DNA of 64,000 bases from Deferribacteraceae bacterium V6Fe1 (GTDB lineage: Bacteria; Chrysiogenota; Deferribacteres; Deferribacterales; Deferrivibrionaceae), in contig CP063375.1 in the NCBI GenBank assembly GCA_022813675.1, forward strand, positions 310,001 to 374,000. The letters run 5' to 3'. Both the position numbers and the translations under genes were made by a program. Positions 9,199 to 17,659 of this stretch are shown piece after piece (positions within the stretch are counted from its first letter, which is position 1; each line of letters begins with the position of its first letter). The notes below the pieces were generated by a model. The model was not told the DNA's origin and searched no databases. It saw nothing but the letters and a program-made list of their open reading frames with translations.

Positions 9199-10172
9199 TT
9201 AATCAGTCCTGCTTCTTTAGCTAATTCTTTAAATCTCTTAACATCTTTCTTTATATAATCATCAAATTCTTTCCCGATTTTTGTAAACGGATAAAGCCCT
9301 CTTGCTTCCCTTTCCTTTTTAAACTCATCGGTTTTTACAAGTCTGTTTAAAAGGTCAACCCAGTAGTTATATTGTTCATCAGTTACCTTTGGCCCCATGT
9401 AGTAGCCTCTCCAAATTGTCCATACTACATCATAACCTTGTTCTTTTGCTGTAGGGATGTTGTTAAATTTGCCGGGAAGTCTTTCCTCAGCAAGCACTGC
9501 CAATACTTTATACTTCCCTGAGTCATATTGACCGGAAAATTCTGCGATATCTCCGGGATATATTTGAATATGTCCACCCAAAAGTGCGGCCAATGCTTCT
9601 CCACCACCTTCAAATGCCACATATCTCATATCTTTTGGATTAATACCTGCCTGCTTGGCAATTAATGCAGCTTTAAACCAGTCCTGACTCCCAATAGAGC
9701 CACCTGAGCCAAGTACGTAACCTTTAGGATTTTTCTTCAAATCTTCAATAAGCTCGCCAAGTGTATTCCATTTTGCATCCGCCCTTACGATAATGGCACC
9801 ATAATCAGCGCCAAGTGCTGCAAGCCATCTTACATCATCTTCAGTAAATTTACCAAATTTACCTTGTGCAATGTTTAGTGCTGAGCCTGTGCTTACAGCT
9901 ACAATCATTTCAGCATCATCAGGACGCTGCCCGATAACGTGGTTATAGGCAACTGCCCCTACACCACCCGGCATAAAGTTTACCATCATCGGTTTGTCAA
10001 TGAGCTTTGATGCCAATAATGAGTTTGAGACCAACCTGCAAGTAAGGTCAAATCCGCCACCTGGTTTTGCCGGTGCAAGACACAACGGTTTTGATAACTC
10101 AAAAGCAAATGATGTTACTGAAAGAGACAACATAAAAACTGCAGTTAAAATAAATCTTAACACTTTACCCAT
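9195..10172 (-). CDS. tctC: Tripartite tricarboxylate transporter, periplasmic binding protein TctC (Bug family)
   Basis: This is the extracytoplasmic solute receptor that delivers substrate to TctAB. The 325-residue protein has a signal peptide (to about residue 23, SVTSFA) and the Bug/TctC motifs: APAKPGGGFDLTCR at the N-terminal ligand loop, MVNFMPGGVGAVAYN, and VLGSGGSIGSQDWFKAAL. Transport genes and the CitA-like kinase lie tail to tail, so the kinase is the natural candidate regulator. A promoter is visible at 10204-10231 and a strong GGAGG Shine-Dalgarno precedes the start. Confidence 0.92.
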   Translation of the reverse strand: MGKVLRFILTAVFMLSLSVTSFAFELSKPLCLAPAKPGGGFDLTCRLVSNSLLASKLIDKPMMVNFMPGGVGAVAYNHVIGQRPDDAEMIVAVSTGSALNIAQGKFGKFTEDDVRWLAALGADYGAIIVRADAKWNTLGELIEDLKKNPKGYVLGSGGSIGSQDWFKAALIAKQAGINPKDMRYVAFEGGGEALAALLGGHIQIYPGDIAEFSGQYDSGKYKVLAVLAEERLPGKFNNIPTAKEQGYDVVWTIWRGYYMGPKVTDEQYNYWVDLLNRLVKTDEFKKEREARGLYPFTKIGKEFDDYIKKDVKRFKELAKEAGLIK

Positions 10173-10203
10173 ACATTTCCTCCTTTTAAGTTTGGTATTT
10201 AAA

Positions 10204-10231
10204 ACTATATTTTAAATTATCAAATTTGCAA
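10204..10231 (-). promoter_or_regulatory. Probable promoter of the tctCBA operon
   Basis: On the minus strand TTGCAA (10226-10231) and TATAGT (10204-10209) are separated by 16 bases, a fair sigma-70-like pair. The start would be about 25-30 bases upstream of the tctC ATG. The weak -35 fits a promoter that needs an activator. Confidence 0.45.
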
Positions 10232-10269
10232 CAATATGAACTTAATGGGTTTTTATAGTTTTTAGAGCT

Positions 10270-10290
10270 TTTTGTGCATTTTGTGCACAA
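10270..10290. promoter_or_regulatory. Tandem 9-bp repeat and palindrome upstream of tctC, candidate regulator site
   Basis: TTTTGTGCA occurs twice in perfect tandem (10270-10278 and 10279-10287). The second copy merges into the palindrome TTGTGCACAA (10281-10290). The block lies about 40-60 bases upstream of the proposed -35 of tctC and only 6 bases beyond the ruvA stop. The placement suits an activator of the CitB/DcuR class, but the binding protein is inferred. Confidence 0.4.
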
Positions 10291-10295
10291 TAAAT

Positions 10296-10874
10296 CTACT
10301 TCGCAAGCTCTTTAAGTGAATTTTTGAGAAGCTCTTCGAATGAAGAATCAGGTTTTCCAACCTTTTTTATTATATTGATACAATCAGCTTTCTTGTACCC
10401 AAGATTTACAAGTGCACTTAGCACATCGTCATATGCATTATTATCATACATCTGACCTGAATCAACCTTTTCTGCCACAAAGCTGTCTTTTAATTCCAAA
10501 ATTATCCTTTCAGCAGTTTTCTTGCCAATTCCTGGTATTGATGACAACTTTAAAATATTTTTTGAGGCGATGACCTCTTTAAGCTCGCTAAATTCTATAC
10601 CGGATAATATTGAAAGGGCTAACTTTGGCCCAACTTTTGACACTTTATTCAGCAATAAAAATACTTTCTTTTCTTCTATATTTTCAAAGCCATAAAGCGC
10701 TACCACCTCTTCTTTTATAATAAGATGTGTAAAAAGACTGACTTGCTCCCCAATATCTGGTAATTTTGAAAAAGTATTGATACTTATAAAACATTCAACA
10801 GCAATATTGCCTGTTTCAACGACTGCTTTTCCGGGAGTTTTTTCGAGCAATACCCCCTTAACCCTGTAAATCAA
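10296..10874 (-). CDS. ruvA: Holliday junction branch migration protein RuvA
   Basis: RuvA binds four-way DNA junctions and loads the RuvB motor during recombinational repair. The 192-residue protein shows the N-terminal OB domain (MIYRVKGVLLEKTPGKAVVE). It has two helix-hairpin-helix motifs (LLNKVSKVGPKLALSILSG and LSSIPGIGKKTAERIILELKD) and a C-terminal domain (DVLSALVNLGYKKADC) that contacts RuvB. Length is normal. Its start overlaps ruvC by 17 bases, and the operon order is yebC-ruvC-ruvA. ruvB is not in this window. Confidence 0.96.
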   Translation of the reverse strand: MIYRVKGVLLEKTPGKAVVETGNIAVECFISINTFSKLPDIGEQVSLFTHLIIKEEVVALYGFENIEEKKVFLLLNKVSKVGPKLALSILSGIEFSELKEVIASKNILKLSSIPGIGKKTAERIILELKDSFVAEKVDSGQMYDNNAYDDVLSALVNLGYKKADCINIIKKVGKPDSSFEELLKNSLKELAK

Positions 10875-11352
10875 AGTATCCTCCGGTGAGATTTAATCCA
10901 AGACAGAGGGCACAACCCAATGCATCGGATACATCATATTTTACTTTATCAAGTTTTAAATTCAGATGCAACTCCACCATCTTTTTTACCTGCTCTTTGT
11001 CAGCCTTACCATAGCCTACTACCGACTTTTTTATCTGTAAAGCGGTAAATTCATACACTTTGACATCTTTGTTAAGAAGTGTTGCCATAATGGCTCCTCT
11101 TGTATGGCCAAGGAGCAGTGCACTTTTGATATTTACGGAAAAAAACACATCTTCCACAGCGGCATATTTAGGACTATATTCGGTCAAAATCTCATTTAAT
11201 TTACTGCAAATAGTATCGAGCCTTTCCGGCAGGCTTTTTTTTGAATCGGTCTTTATGACATTATGATAAAGACAGGTGAGTGTTTTATTCTCTATTTTTA
11301 AAACACCCACCCCAGTATTGTTTAATCCAGGATCTATCCCTATAATGTTCAA
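10858..11352 (-). CDS. ruvC: Holliday junction resolvase RuvC
   Basis: RuvC is the dimeric endonuclease that cuts Holliday junctions. The 164-residue protein carries the catalytic acids of the RNase H-like fold: GIDPGLNNTGVG (first Asp), AAVEDVFF (Glu), and the C-terminal pair in DVSDALGCAL. Length is typical. It sits 2 bases after yebC and overlaps ruvA, so the three are cotranscribed. Confidence 0.96.
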   Translation of the reverse strand: MNIIGIDPGLNNTGVGVLKIENKTLTCLYHNVIKTDSKKSLPERLDTICSKLNEILTEYSPKYAAVEDVFFSVNIKSALLLGHTRGAIMATLLNKDVKVYEFTALQIKKSVVGYGKADKEQVKKMVELHLNLKLDKVKYDVSDALGCALCLGLNLTGGYFDLQG

Positions 11353-11354
11353 CT

Positions 11355-12092
11355 TTAGTCTAACTCGCTTTCATCTATATCTGCATTTGTGTAAACTTCC
11401 TGCACATCGTCCAAGTCTTCCAATACTTCAATCAGGGTCATAGCCTTTTTGGCATCTTCTCCCTTTAACTCTACTGTTGTCTTAGGCTTCATTGTAATTT
11501 CGGAAAATTCTATTTCGATGTTTTGCGATTCAAGAGCTTCCTTGATTGCATAATAATTTTCAGGCTCAGACACGATCTCATACCCCTCTTCACTTACTTC
11601 CACATCCTCGGCACCGGCTTCAATTGCAAGCTCCATAATCATATCTTCATCAGCTGATTCTCTTTTAACATTTATAATACCTTTCTTTTCAAACATCCAT
11701 GCTACACAACCGGCTTCACCCATACTTCCGCCACGTTTTGTAAGATTGCTTCTTACCTCTGCAACAGTCCTGTTTTTATTGTCTGTTAGTGCATTTACTA
11801 ATATGGCAAATCCACCCGGGCCATACCCTTCGTATGTCACTTCGTAATAAGTCGTATCATTACCTTCGCCTGTCCCCTTTTTAATAGCCCTTTCCACATT
11901 GTCCTTAGGCATATTTGCTGACTTTGCTTTATCAAGAGCTACACGAAGCCTTGGGTTCATCTCAGGGTCGCTTCCGCCTATTTTCGCAGCTACTGTTAAT
12001 TCCTTTGCAATTTTCGTAAACACTTTCCCTTTTTTGGCATCCTGAGCAGCCTTTCTATGCTTAATATTTGCCCATTTACTATGACCAGCCAT
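11355..12092 (-). CDS. yebC: YebC/PmpR-family protein
   Basis: This is a cytoplasmic protein of the YebC family, linked in other bacteria to transcriptional control or to relief of ribosome stalling at proline-rich sequences. The 245-residue protein begins with the hallmark MAGHSKWANIKHRKAAQDAKKGK and contains YEGYGPGGFAILV and GGSMGEAGCVAWMF. It is the first gene of the yebC-ruvC-ruvA operon and has a clear GGAGG Shine-Dalgarno. The 261 bases between this start and rpe are AT-rich. They hold only a weak AAAGG/CCTTT hairpin near 12327 that might end the rpe-side transcripts. Confidence 0.95.
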   Translation of the reverse strand: MAGHSKWANIKHRKAAQDAKKGKVFTKIAKELTVAAKIGGSDPEMNPRLRVALDKAKSANMPKDNVERAIKKGTGEGNDTTYYEVTYEGYGPGGFAILVNALTDNKNRTVAEVRSNLTKRGGSMGEAGCVAWMFEKKGIINVKRESADEDMIMELAIEAGAEDVEVSEEGYEIVSEPENYYAIKEALESQNIEIEFSEITMKPKTTVELKGEDAKKAMTLIEVLEDLDDVQEVYTNADIDESELD

Positions 12093-12353
12093 TTTTTCCT
12101 CCGGTATTTATATTATTTTATTTATTGATTTAAGATACTAAGCGCCCTGAGCTTATAAATTATTTAAGAAATAAATTCAAGAAAAACAATATTTTTTGCA
12201 GTTTTTTTTAAAAAATAAGCAATATTCTTTATAAAATGCAGATTTTACTTCAAATATATCGGATGTTTGTGCCTTTGAGCGGTAAATTAATAAAAGGGCA
12301 ACTGTGAATATTTTCTGTATTATAAAGGAATGCCTTTGCAATTTATTGCTTAT

Positions 12354-13007
12354 CTACTTTTTCAAGCTTTCAATCTTTTCTTTGTAGTCTCCGTTAAATA
12401 CATAGCTGCCAGCCACAACAATATCGCACCCTGCTTCTTTTAATAGCGGTGCATTTTTATCATTTACCCCGCCGTCGACTTCAATAAGTGCTTTTGAGTT
12501 TTTACTTGCTATAAGATCTTTTACCCTTCTAACTTTATCAAGACAATTTGCAATAAACTTTTGCCCGCCAAAACCGGGATTCACCGACATTACAAGCACC
12601 AAGTCCACATCGGTAATTATCTCCTCGATTACGCTTATAGGTGTTGCAGGGTTAATTGACACCCCTGCCATTTTGCCCAAATCCTTTATTTGGTAAATAA
12701 GCCTATGCAGATGATTTGAAGCTTCCGCATGCACTGTGATAATATCAGAACCCGCATCTGCAAACTCTTTTACATAATTTTCAGGATTTTTTATCATCAA
12801 ATGCACATCAAAAGGCTTTTTAGTAAGGTTTCTTATTGCCTTTACCACAATCGGCCCGATAGTAATATTTGGCACAAACTGACCATCCATAACATCTATA
12901 TGGATATAATCGGCACCGGCCTTGTCTATGGCAACAATCTCTTCGCCAAGTCTTGAAAAATCAGCACTTAAAATTGATGGAGATACAAGCATAGAATTTC
13001 TAATCAT
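12354..13007 (-). CDS. rpe: Ribulose-phosphate 3-epimerase
   Basis: The enzyme interconverts ribulose 5-phosphate and xylulose 5-phosphate in the pentose phosphate pathway. The 217-residue TIM barrel shows all family motifs: VSPSILSADF, IHIDVMDGQFVPN (metal ligands His and Asp), KPFDVHLMI (His), VMSVNPGFGGQ, and IEVDGGVN with the catalytic Asp. The ATG at 13007 has GGAG about seven bases upstream and overlaps the preceding gene by 8 bases, so it is translated with the two exported paralogues. Confidence 0.96.
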   Translation of the reverse strand: MIRNSMLVSPSILSADFSRLGEEIVAIDKAGADYIHIDVMDGQFVPNITIGPIVVKAIRNLTKKPFDVHLMIKNPENYVKEFADAGSDIITVHAEASNHLHRLIYQIKDLGKMAGVSINPATPISVIEEIITDVDLVLVMSVNPGFGGQKFIANCLDKVRRVKDLIASKNSKALIEVDGGVNDKNAPLLKEAGCDIVVAGSYVFNGDYKEKIESLKK

Positions 13008-14595
13008 TACTAATCTCCATAGTGACTATTTGACTCTTTGAACTGCTAAAGAAATTACCTTCTTCACCTTTCAAAACATAAATAATTTTTTTATTCCCTT
13101 GTGTAGTAACATAAAAATCATTTACATCAGTGCCCAAATCATTGGAACTCCACACACTTTTAAGCATTGAATTCTCAAAGCTATTTATAGAAATAGTCTT
13201 ATTAAAGTATTTTTCAAATGTTGGCACTATATTTTCATTCTTAACTACTTTTCCGGTAACTATTCTCCCTTTTTCATCAATAAAAATTCTATCTCTAACA
13301 TAAATTCTGCTTGTAATCTCTTGAAGTTTGTCAACATCCTCCTTATTGGAAAGCTTATCAACTATTCTCTCTTTCATCAAAAAATAATTTCTTGAATCAG
13401 AGTAAGGCTCTCTGCTTTTATAAATAATATCACCTTCTGCTGAATAAATTTCAAGATAGCTCTTATCGTCGCTCCTTATTACTTCTAACTTACCGTCATT
13501 ATTAACGTCTCCTAATCCAAAACCATAAATAGAAAAACCTTGTGTGTTTTCTATACTTTCACCTTTTATGTAATCTCCATTAAATGTCAGGTAGTTAATA
13601 TTACCAACAAATCTCCCATCTTTTGTAAGTCTTTGAGCGACAATCTTTTTATCTCCATTTACAAATACTGCTCTTGTAACGAGTGGCAATGAGTCTTTCA
13701 ATAAGCTCAGATTTTTATTTCTGTATTCATAAATATAGGTTTTCGCTCCATTCCCATTATTAGATACAGAGACGAAAATTTCATCTTTATCGTTATTATT
13801 CAAATCTCCACAATCAACTGATATAATCTTTTTAAATTTTGCACCTATTGTTTGAAAATAATCAAACTTATTGTCAATAATTTTGTAAATATCAACTTTT
13901 TCATCTTCAGCCAAAACCGCATACTGGATATTGCTATCTTCCAGCTTGCATACCGCCATATGAAAATAGCCCTTTGAATTAATTTCTTGTATAAAGACTT
14001 TATTTTGACTTTCCTTCTTGGTTATTTTTAAGTCTGTTGAGTAATATTTAGCCAACGTATTGCCAAGATGCATAAACTCAAATACCAGACCATATTTATC
14101 ATTTTTATAAAATCTAAGCGTAAAAGGGGACATCTTATCTGTAACAAATTTTCCTGTCCTCTTTATTGCTCCATTAATCTCTTCTATTATATACTTGTCA
14201 ATATTGTAATACTCTGTATTTACAGCAATAGGATAGTCGATCTCTATATAGTCACCGACACTAATATTATCCCCTTCCAGTAATCTGGCAGTACTATATT
14301 TTTCATATACATCCTTGATTATTCCACTACCAACCTTCTCTTTCGTTTCTGCAACAATTTCCCCCGTAATGGGATGAACTATTTTTTTACCCTGCTTAAA
14401 AATAGTAAAATTTAACCCGGTAAATACATTATCCTGTTTTCCAAAATCTGTTAGGATAACTCCGTTATCTTCTTTCGCTATAACATAACCTTGCTTAGCA
14501 GAAAGCTTGTTTATAAAGTCTTCAAAGAAATCAACATTTGAAGCAAAAACCAAATTTGAAAAAATGAAAAATATAAAAATAAACCTTATTAGCAT
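13000..14595 (-). CDS. Exported protein with FlgT_C-like and VCBS/FG-GAP-like repeats
   Basis: The function is unknown. The 531-residue protein has a signal peptide (to about residue 18, NLVFA). A region at about 40-125 (VFTGLNFTIFKQGKKIVHPI, TGEIVAET, KVGSGIIKDV) resembles the C-terminal domain of flagellar protein FlgT. A long beta-rich part follows with calcium-binding-like DxDxDG-type repeats (DCGDLNNNDKDEI, GLGDVNNDGKLEV) as in FG-GAP/VCBS propellers. It is paralogous along its length to the next gene upstream, 9 bases away, and overlaps rpe. An envelope or flagellum-associated role is inference only. Confidence 0.65.
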   Translation of the reverse strand: MLIRFIFIFFIFSNLVFASNVDFFEDFINKLSAKQGYVIAKEDNGVILTDFGKQDNVFTGLNFTIFKQGKKIVHPITGEIVAETKEKVGSGIIKDVYEKYSTARLLEGDNISVGDYIEIDYPIAVNTEYYNIDKYIIEEINGAIKRTGKFVTDKMSPFTLRFYKNDKYGLVFEFMHLGNTLAKYYSTDLKITKKESQNKVFIQEINSKGYFHMAVCKLEDSNIQYAVLAEDEKVDIYKIIDNKFDYFQTIGAKFKKIISVDCGDLNNNDKDEIFVSVSNNGNGAKTYIYEYRNKNLSLLKDSLPLVTRAVFVNGDKKIVAQRLTKDGRFVGNINYLTFNGDYIKGESIENTQGFSIYGFGLGDVNNDGKLEVIRSDDKSYLEIYSAEGDIIYKSREPYSDSRNYFLMKERIVDKLSNKEDVDKLQEITSRIYVRDRIFIDEKGRIVTGKVVKNENIVPTFEKYFNKTISINSFENSMLKSVWSSNDLGTDVNDFYVTTQGNKKIIYVLKGEEGNFFSSSKSQIVTMEISND

Positions 14596-14604
14596 CCTTA
14601 CCTC

Positions 14605-16212
14605 TTAATTAAACTTTATTATAATTAAATTACTTTTATCATTTTTCAGTAGAAATGATTCTTTAAGCTTTATCATTGCAAGGTATATTTCCCCCGATTC
14701 TGGTGAGGTATAAATGTCAATTAGTCGAGGTTCAAGCAGGTCTGACTCCCATACCCTTTCTATTCCTGAATTATTAAATGAAATCTTTTCAACTTTTGCA
14801 GTCGAAAATACCTCCCTTAGAGGGAACGCAGGAAATTTTAATTCATTGTTATAAACAAAAATTTGACTATCATTTTCATAGACTCTTGGATAGATATAAT
14901 ATCTATATTTAAGCATACCAAGAACGTCATCATTTTCTGAATATCCATGGTTATCCTTATTCTTAGCTGCTTTGTTTAAAATGAAATATTTTGCGCCTAT
15001 GCCATACTGTTTAGCACTTTTATATATCACTTTACCATCTGATATAACTTGTATTTTTCTATCCTTATCGTAATATAGGATATCAACCTTCTTATCATTA
15101 TTAAAGTCACCAAATCCAATATTGTAAATATTATATTCTGTAGAAATCAGCTTTGGTGTATCATTTCCTAATTTATCAATTGATGTAAAGCTATAAATAT
15201 TATCATCAAACCTTTCATGACTAACAGATTGATATAACAGTTCTTTTTTGTGATTATAATACACTGTCCTAAAAAGGTACTTTATATTGTCATTTACCTT
15301 TTCAAATTTATTCTCAACAAATTTATATATAGACGAGTCAGGTATAAGGTTTTTGTCTAGCTTTGATACTATCAATTCTTCATTGCCATCTTTATCTATA
15401 TCAAAAGATTCGACATTTACAATTTCACTAGTTTTTATGCTTTCATATGGGGCCTTTTCTATTTTTTGGCCAGTAACTTCATAAAAGTCAACCGTATATT
15501 TGTTGGCTGCAGCAATTATTTTCTTGTTGGCCAAATTAAAGATTGTTAGCGTATGATAATCTTCATTCAACATACCACTATCTACCAAATCAACCGCTTT
15601 TACCTCTTTTCTAATATTTATAATATTACCTTTTGGATAGTAATAAGTCTTAAGGATATCGTTATTCTGTAGCCCAACAGAAACAAGCACCCCCGTTTCA
15701 TCACTCTTAACAGCAACATTCAACTGGCAATTATCAGAAATTATGTAATTGCTATTGTTATTTAAAGATTCTTTCAAAAGAGCCATATATTTTTTATTTT
15801 CATCACTATTGCCAATACTTGTAAAACACAAGCCCAGAGGTGTTTTTGGGACAATTTTAATTTCAGACATTAAAATATCAGCTGATTTATATGTTACTTG
15901 AATCTTTGCCCTATCTTCTATTGCCTCTTTTACAACCCCTTCCCCTATCTTTATATCCCTTGTACCAAGTAGCTCTTTTGTAACAGGATGATATACTGGT
16001 TCACCTTTTTTCATCAATATCACTTTTCTATTTATCAAAAAACCGTTATTAATCCCTTTGTCAATCTCCAGAATATTATTATTTTGATTTATTACAGCTG
16101 CAGACTCATCTTTAATAATATTATTCAGATCGGCATCAAAGTTTGAGACATCTGCATATGAAAAGGAAGAATAAATAAGGAATACAAACACAAATAATTT
16201 TCTAATTAACAT
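14605..16212 (-). CDS. Exported protein, paralogue of the downstream FlgT_C/VCBS-like protein
   Basis: The function is unknown. I start it at ATG 16210-16212 (MLIRKLFVFVFLIYSSFSYA signal peptide, 535 residues). A longer frame from TTG 16218 is possible, but the ATG has the better-placed GGGG. It shares with its neighbour the FlgT_C-like segment (NGFLINRKVILMKKGEPVYH, GTRDIKIGEGVVKEA) and repeat motifs such as FDIDKDGNEELIV and GFGDFNNDKKVDI. The pair probably arose by tandem duplication and then diverged strongly. Confidence 0.62.
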   Translation of the reverse strand: MLIRKLFVFVFLIYSSFSYADVSNFDADLNNIIKDESAAVINQNNNILEIDKGINNGFLINRKVILMKKGEPVYHPVTKELLGTRDIKIGEGVVKEAIEDRAKIQVTYKSADILMSEIKIVPKTPLGLCFTSIGNSDENKKYMALLKESLNNNSNYIISDNCQLNVAVKSDETGVLVSVGLQNNDILKTYYYPKGNIINIRKEVKAVDLVDSGMLNEDYHTLTIFNLANKKIIAAANKYTVDFYEVTGQKIEKAPYESIKTSEIVNVESFDIDKDGNEELIVSKLDKNLIPDSSIYKFVENKFEKVNDNIKYLFRTVYYNHKKELLYQSVSHERFDDNIYSFTSIDKLGNDTPKLISTEYNIYNIGFGDFNNDKKVDILYYDKDRKIQVISDGKVIYKSAKQYGIGAKYFILNKAAKNKDNHGYSENDDVLGMLKYRYYIYPRVYENDSQIFVYNNELKFPAFPLREVFSTAKVEKISFNNSGIERVWESDLLEPRLIDIYTSPESGEIYLAMIKLKESFLLKNDKSNLIIIKFN

Positions 16213-16304
16213 ACACAACCCCGTTATAATTTTTTGAAAGTATTACATCATACAAAAAAAAAATCAAATCATTTATAGACTACATTTACTGATAGAATAT
16301 TTAA

Positions 16305-16352
16305 TTAGAAGTTCATTCGGTATTTGAAATCAATATGAGACTTATACTTTAT
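16305..16352 (-). pseudogene. Remnant of the C-terminus of a third porin-like gene
   Basis: On the minus strand, just past the terminator of the porin at 16407, one frame reads KYKSHIDFKYRMNF then TAA. This matches in style and position the ends of the two intact porins (YFGAKWQMNF stop), including the final aromatic beta-strand residue. The flanking DNA also shares the TTAGAAGTTCAT block with the 3' ends of both paralogues. It looks like a decayed or deleted third tandem copy. The fragment is short, so chance similarity is possible. Confidence 0.4.
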
Positions 16353-16378
16353 AAAAAAAGGGAGCCCGCAAGCTCCCA
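16352..16378 (-). terminator. Rho-independent terminator after porin-like gene
   Basis: Read on the minus strand, GGGAGC-TTGCGG-GCTCCC (16360-16377) is followed by a run of seven T. It lies about 30 bases past the stop of the 16407-17423 gene. Confidence 0.85.
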
Positions 16379-16406
16379 TATATTACTTAATCTGAAAACC
16401 TTCAAA

Positions 16407-17423
16407 TTAGAAGTTCATCTGCCATTTAGCACCAAAGTAGGTAAGTTTACCTTCTTTGTTATCATTAGAATCTTTCATATAATCTAAAACGCCAACTTCA
16501 GGTACTATATAATAACCTTTTCCAACAGTTATCATAGCATTTGCATAGTATGACTGCTGAGCATCTTTTTTATTATAATCATCGCGGTCTGTCTGCTGGT
16601 AACCATAGCCAACGTTAAAGCTTAACATATCATTTGCTTCAAATCCTAATTCTATAGCACCACCAAAATCTTTTGAATTTTCATCTGCAGCTATATCATA
16701 AGTGCCATTTGAAGTAAGACCGTAGTCGCCGGTATTCTGACCATACCATAATACAAAATTAACTGTTGCAGGTTTAATAGCATAAGTACCACCAAAACCA
16801 ACAATGTAATTTGTAGCAGTATTATCAGTTGCCTCAACTTTCTTTGTTTCTAATCCACCAAAAACTCTTGCATCAAGACCTGCAACTGAAAATCCATATC
16901 CTAATTCTAATTTTGGGAAAAGTGTATCATAATTATCCGGATCACCAGTAGTGCTGTTTCTTACAAGTGCAACTTCAAAACCACCAGCCATAAGCTTAAT
17001 CTGTTCACTTCTTCCAATAGAAACACCACCAAAACCATCAAGAGCATTATCACCAAAATAAACTTGATTAAACGGTTCAAAATCTGTAGGAGTGTAATCC
17101 TGCCCTACTCTAAATTTAAAATTACCAAAGTCATATGTACCATAAATAAGTCTAGTTTTTACAGCATTTGCATTACTTGCACCTGCAATACCAAGCTCTA
17201 CATTTGCAGAAAACTTGTCACTTACTTTTACATTTGCCCCTACACGGCTGTTCCCCTGAAGTCCAAAATTAAGATCTGTGTCACTTTTGCCAATGCCACT
17301 TAAATCTTTACTTTGATTTTCATAAAAAGTTTGAAGCCTTACACTTCCATAAAGCCCCCAGTCAGAAGCAAGTGCTGAAACTGCAAAAAGTGTTACAAAG
17401 AATAACACTAAAACTTTTTTCAT
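16407..17423 (-). CDS. Porin-like outer membrane beta-barrel protein
   Basis: This is a predicted outer membrane diffusion channel of 338 residues. The start is ATG 17421-17423 (MKKVLVLFFVTLFAVSALAS signal peptide) with a perfect AGGAGG Shine-Dalgarno; upstream in-frame codons are unlikely to be used. The mature protein alternates hydrophobic and polar residues as beta strands, is rich in G, Y and D, and ends YFGAKWQMNF with the terminal Phe needed for BAM recognition. It is a clear paralogue of the 17660-18682 protein: both share DWGLYGS near the mature N-terminus, the NSRVGAKVKVSDKFSA-type block and the same C-terminus. Specificity is unknown. Confidence 0.82.
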   Translation of the reverse strand: MKKVLVLFFVTLFAVSALASDWGLYGSVRLQTFYENQSKDLSGIGKSDTDLNFGLQGNSRVGANVKVSDKFSANVELGIAGASNANAVKTRLIYGTYDFGNFKFRVGQDYTPTDFEPFNQVYFGDNALDGFGGVSIGRSEQIKLMAGGFEVALVRNSTTGDPDNYDTLFPKLELGYGFSVAGLDARVFGGLETKKVEATDNTATNYIVGFGGTYAIKPATVNFVLWYGQNTGDYGLTSNGTYDIAADENSKDFGGAIELGFEANDMLSFNVGYGYQQTDRDDYNKKDAQQSYYANAMITVGKGYYIVPEVGVLDYMKDSNDNKEGKLTYFGAKWQMNF

Positions 17424-17606
17424 GTTTCCTCCTAAAATTGCTTTTCCTACCATGATATGGTGTCTCTTAATTGCCAAATTTCCTGCTAATTTCTTAAAAA
17501 TTATTACTGCTATATACCAACTAAATAATATTTGCAAACAAAAATTATCACTGTTCAAATTAAAAATTTTGCACAAAAATCTGACAAGAGCGAAAACATC
17601 TTACTC

Positions 17607-17638
17607 AAAAAAAAAGGGGAGCTGTAAGCCCCCTTTTT
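17607..17638 (-). terminator. Rho-independent terminator after the upstream porin-like gene
   Basis: On the minus strand AAAAAGGGG pairs with CCCCTTTTT around a short loop and runs into a T tract. It lies about 20 bases past the stop of the 17660-18682 gene, which separates transcription of the two paralogues. Confidence 0.85.
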
Positions 17639-17659
17639 ATCAATTCTTCTAAAATTTTA

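Noticed and set aside
12093-12353. Hidden RNA gene or small gene between rpe and yebC
   Set aside because: The stretch is very AT-rich with no tRNA-like fold or credible start and frame.
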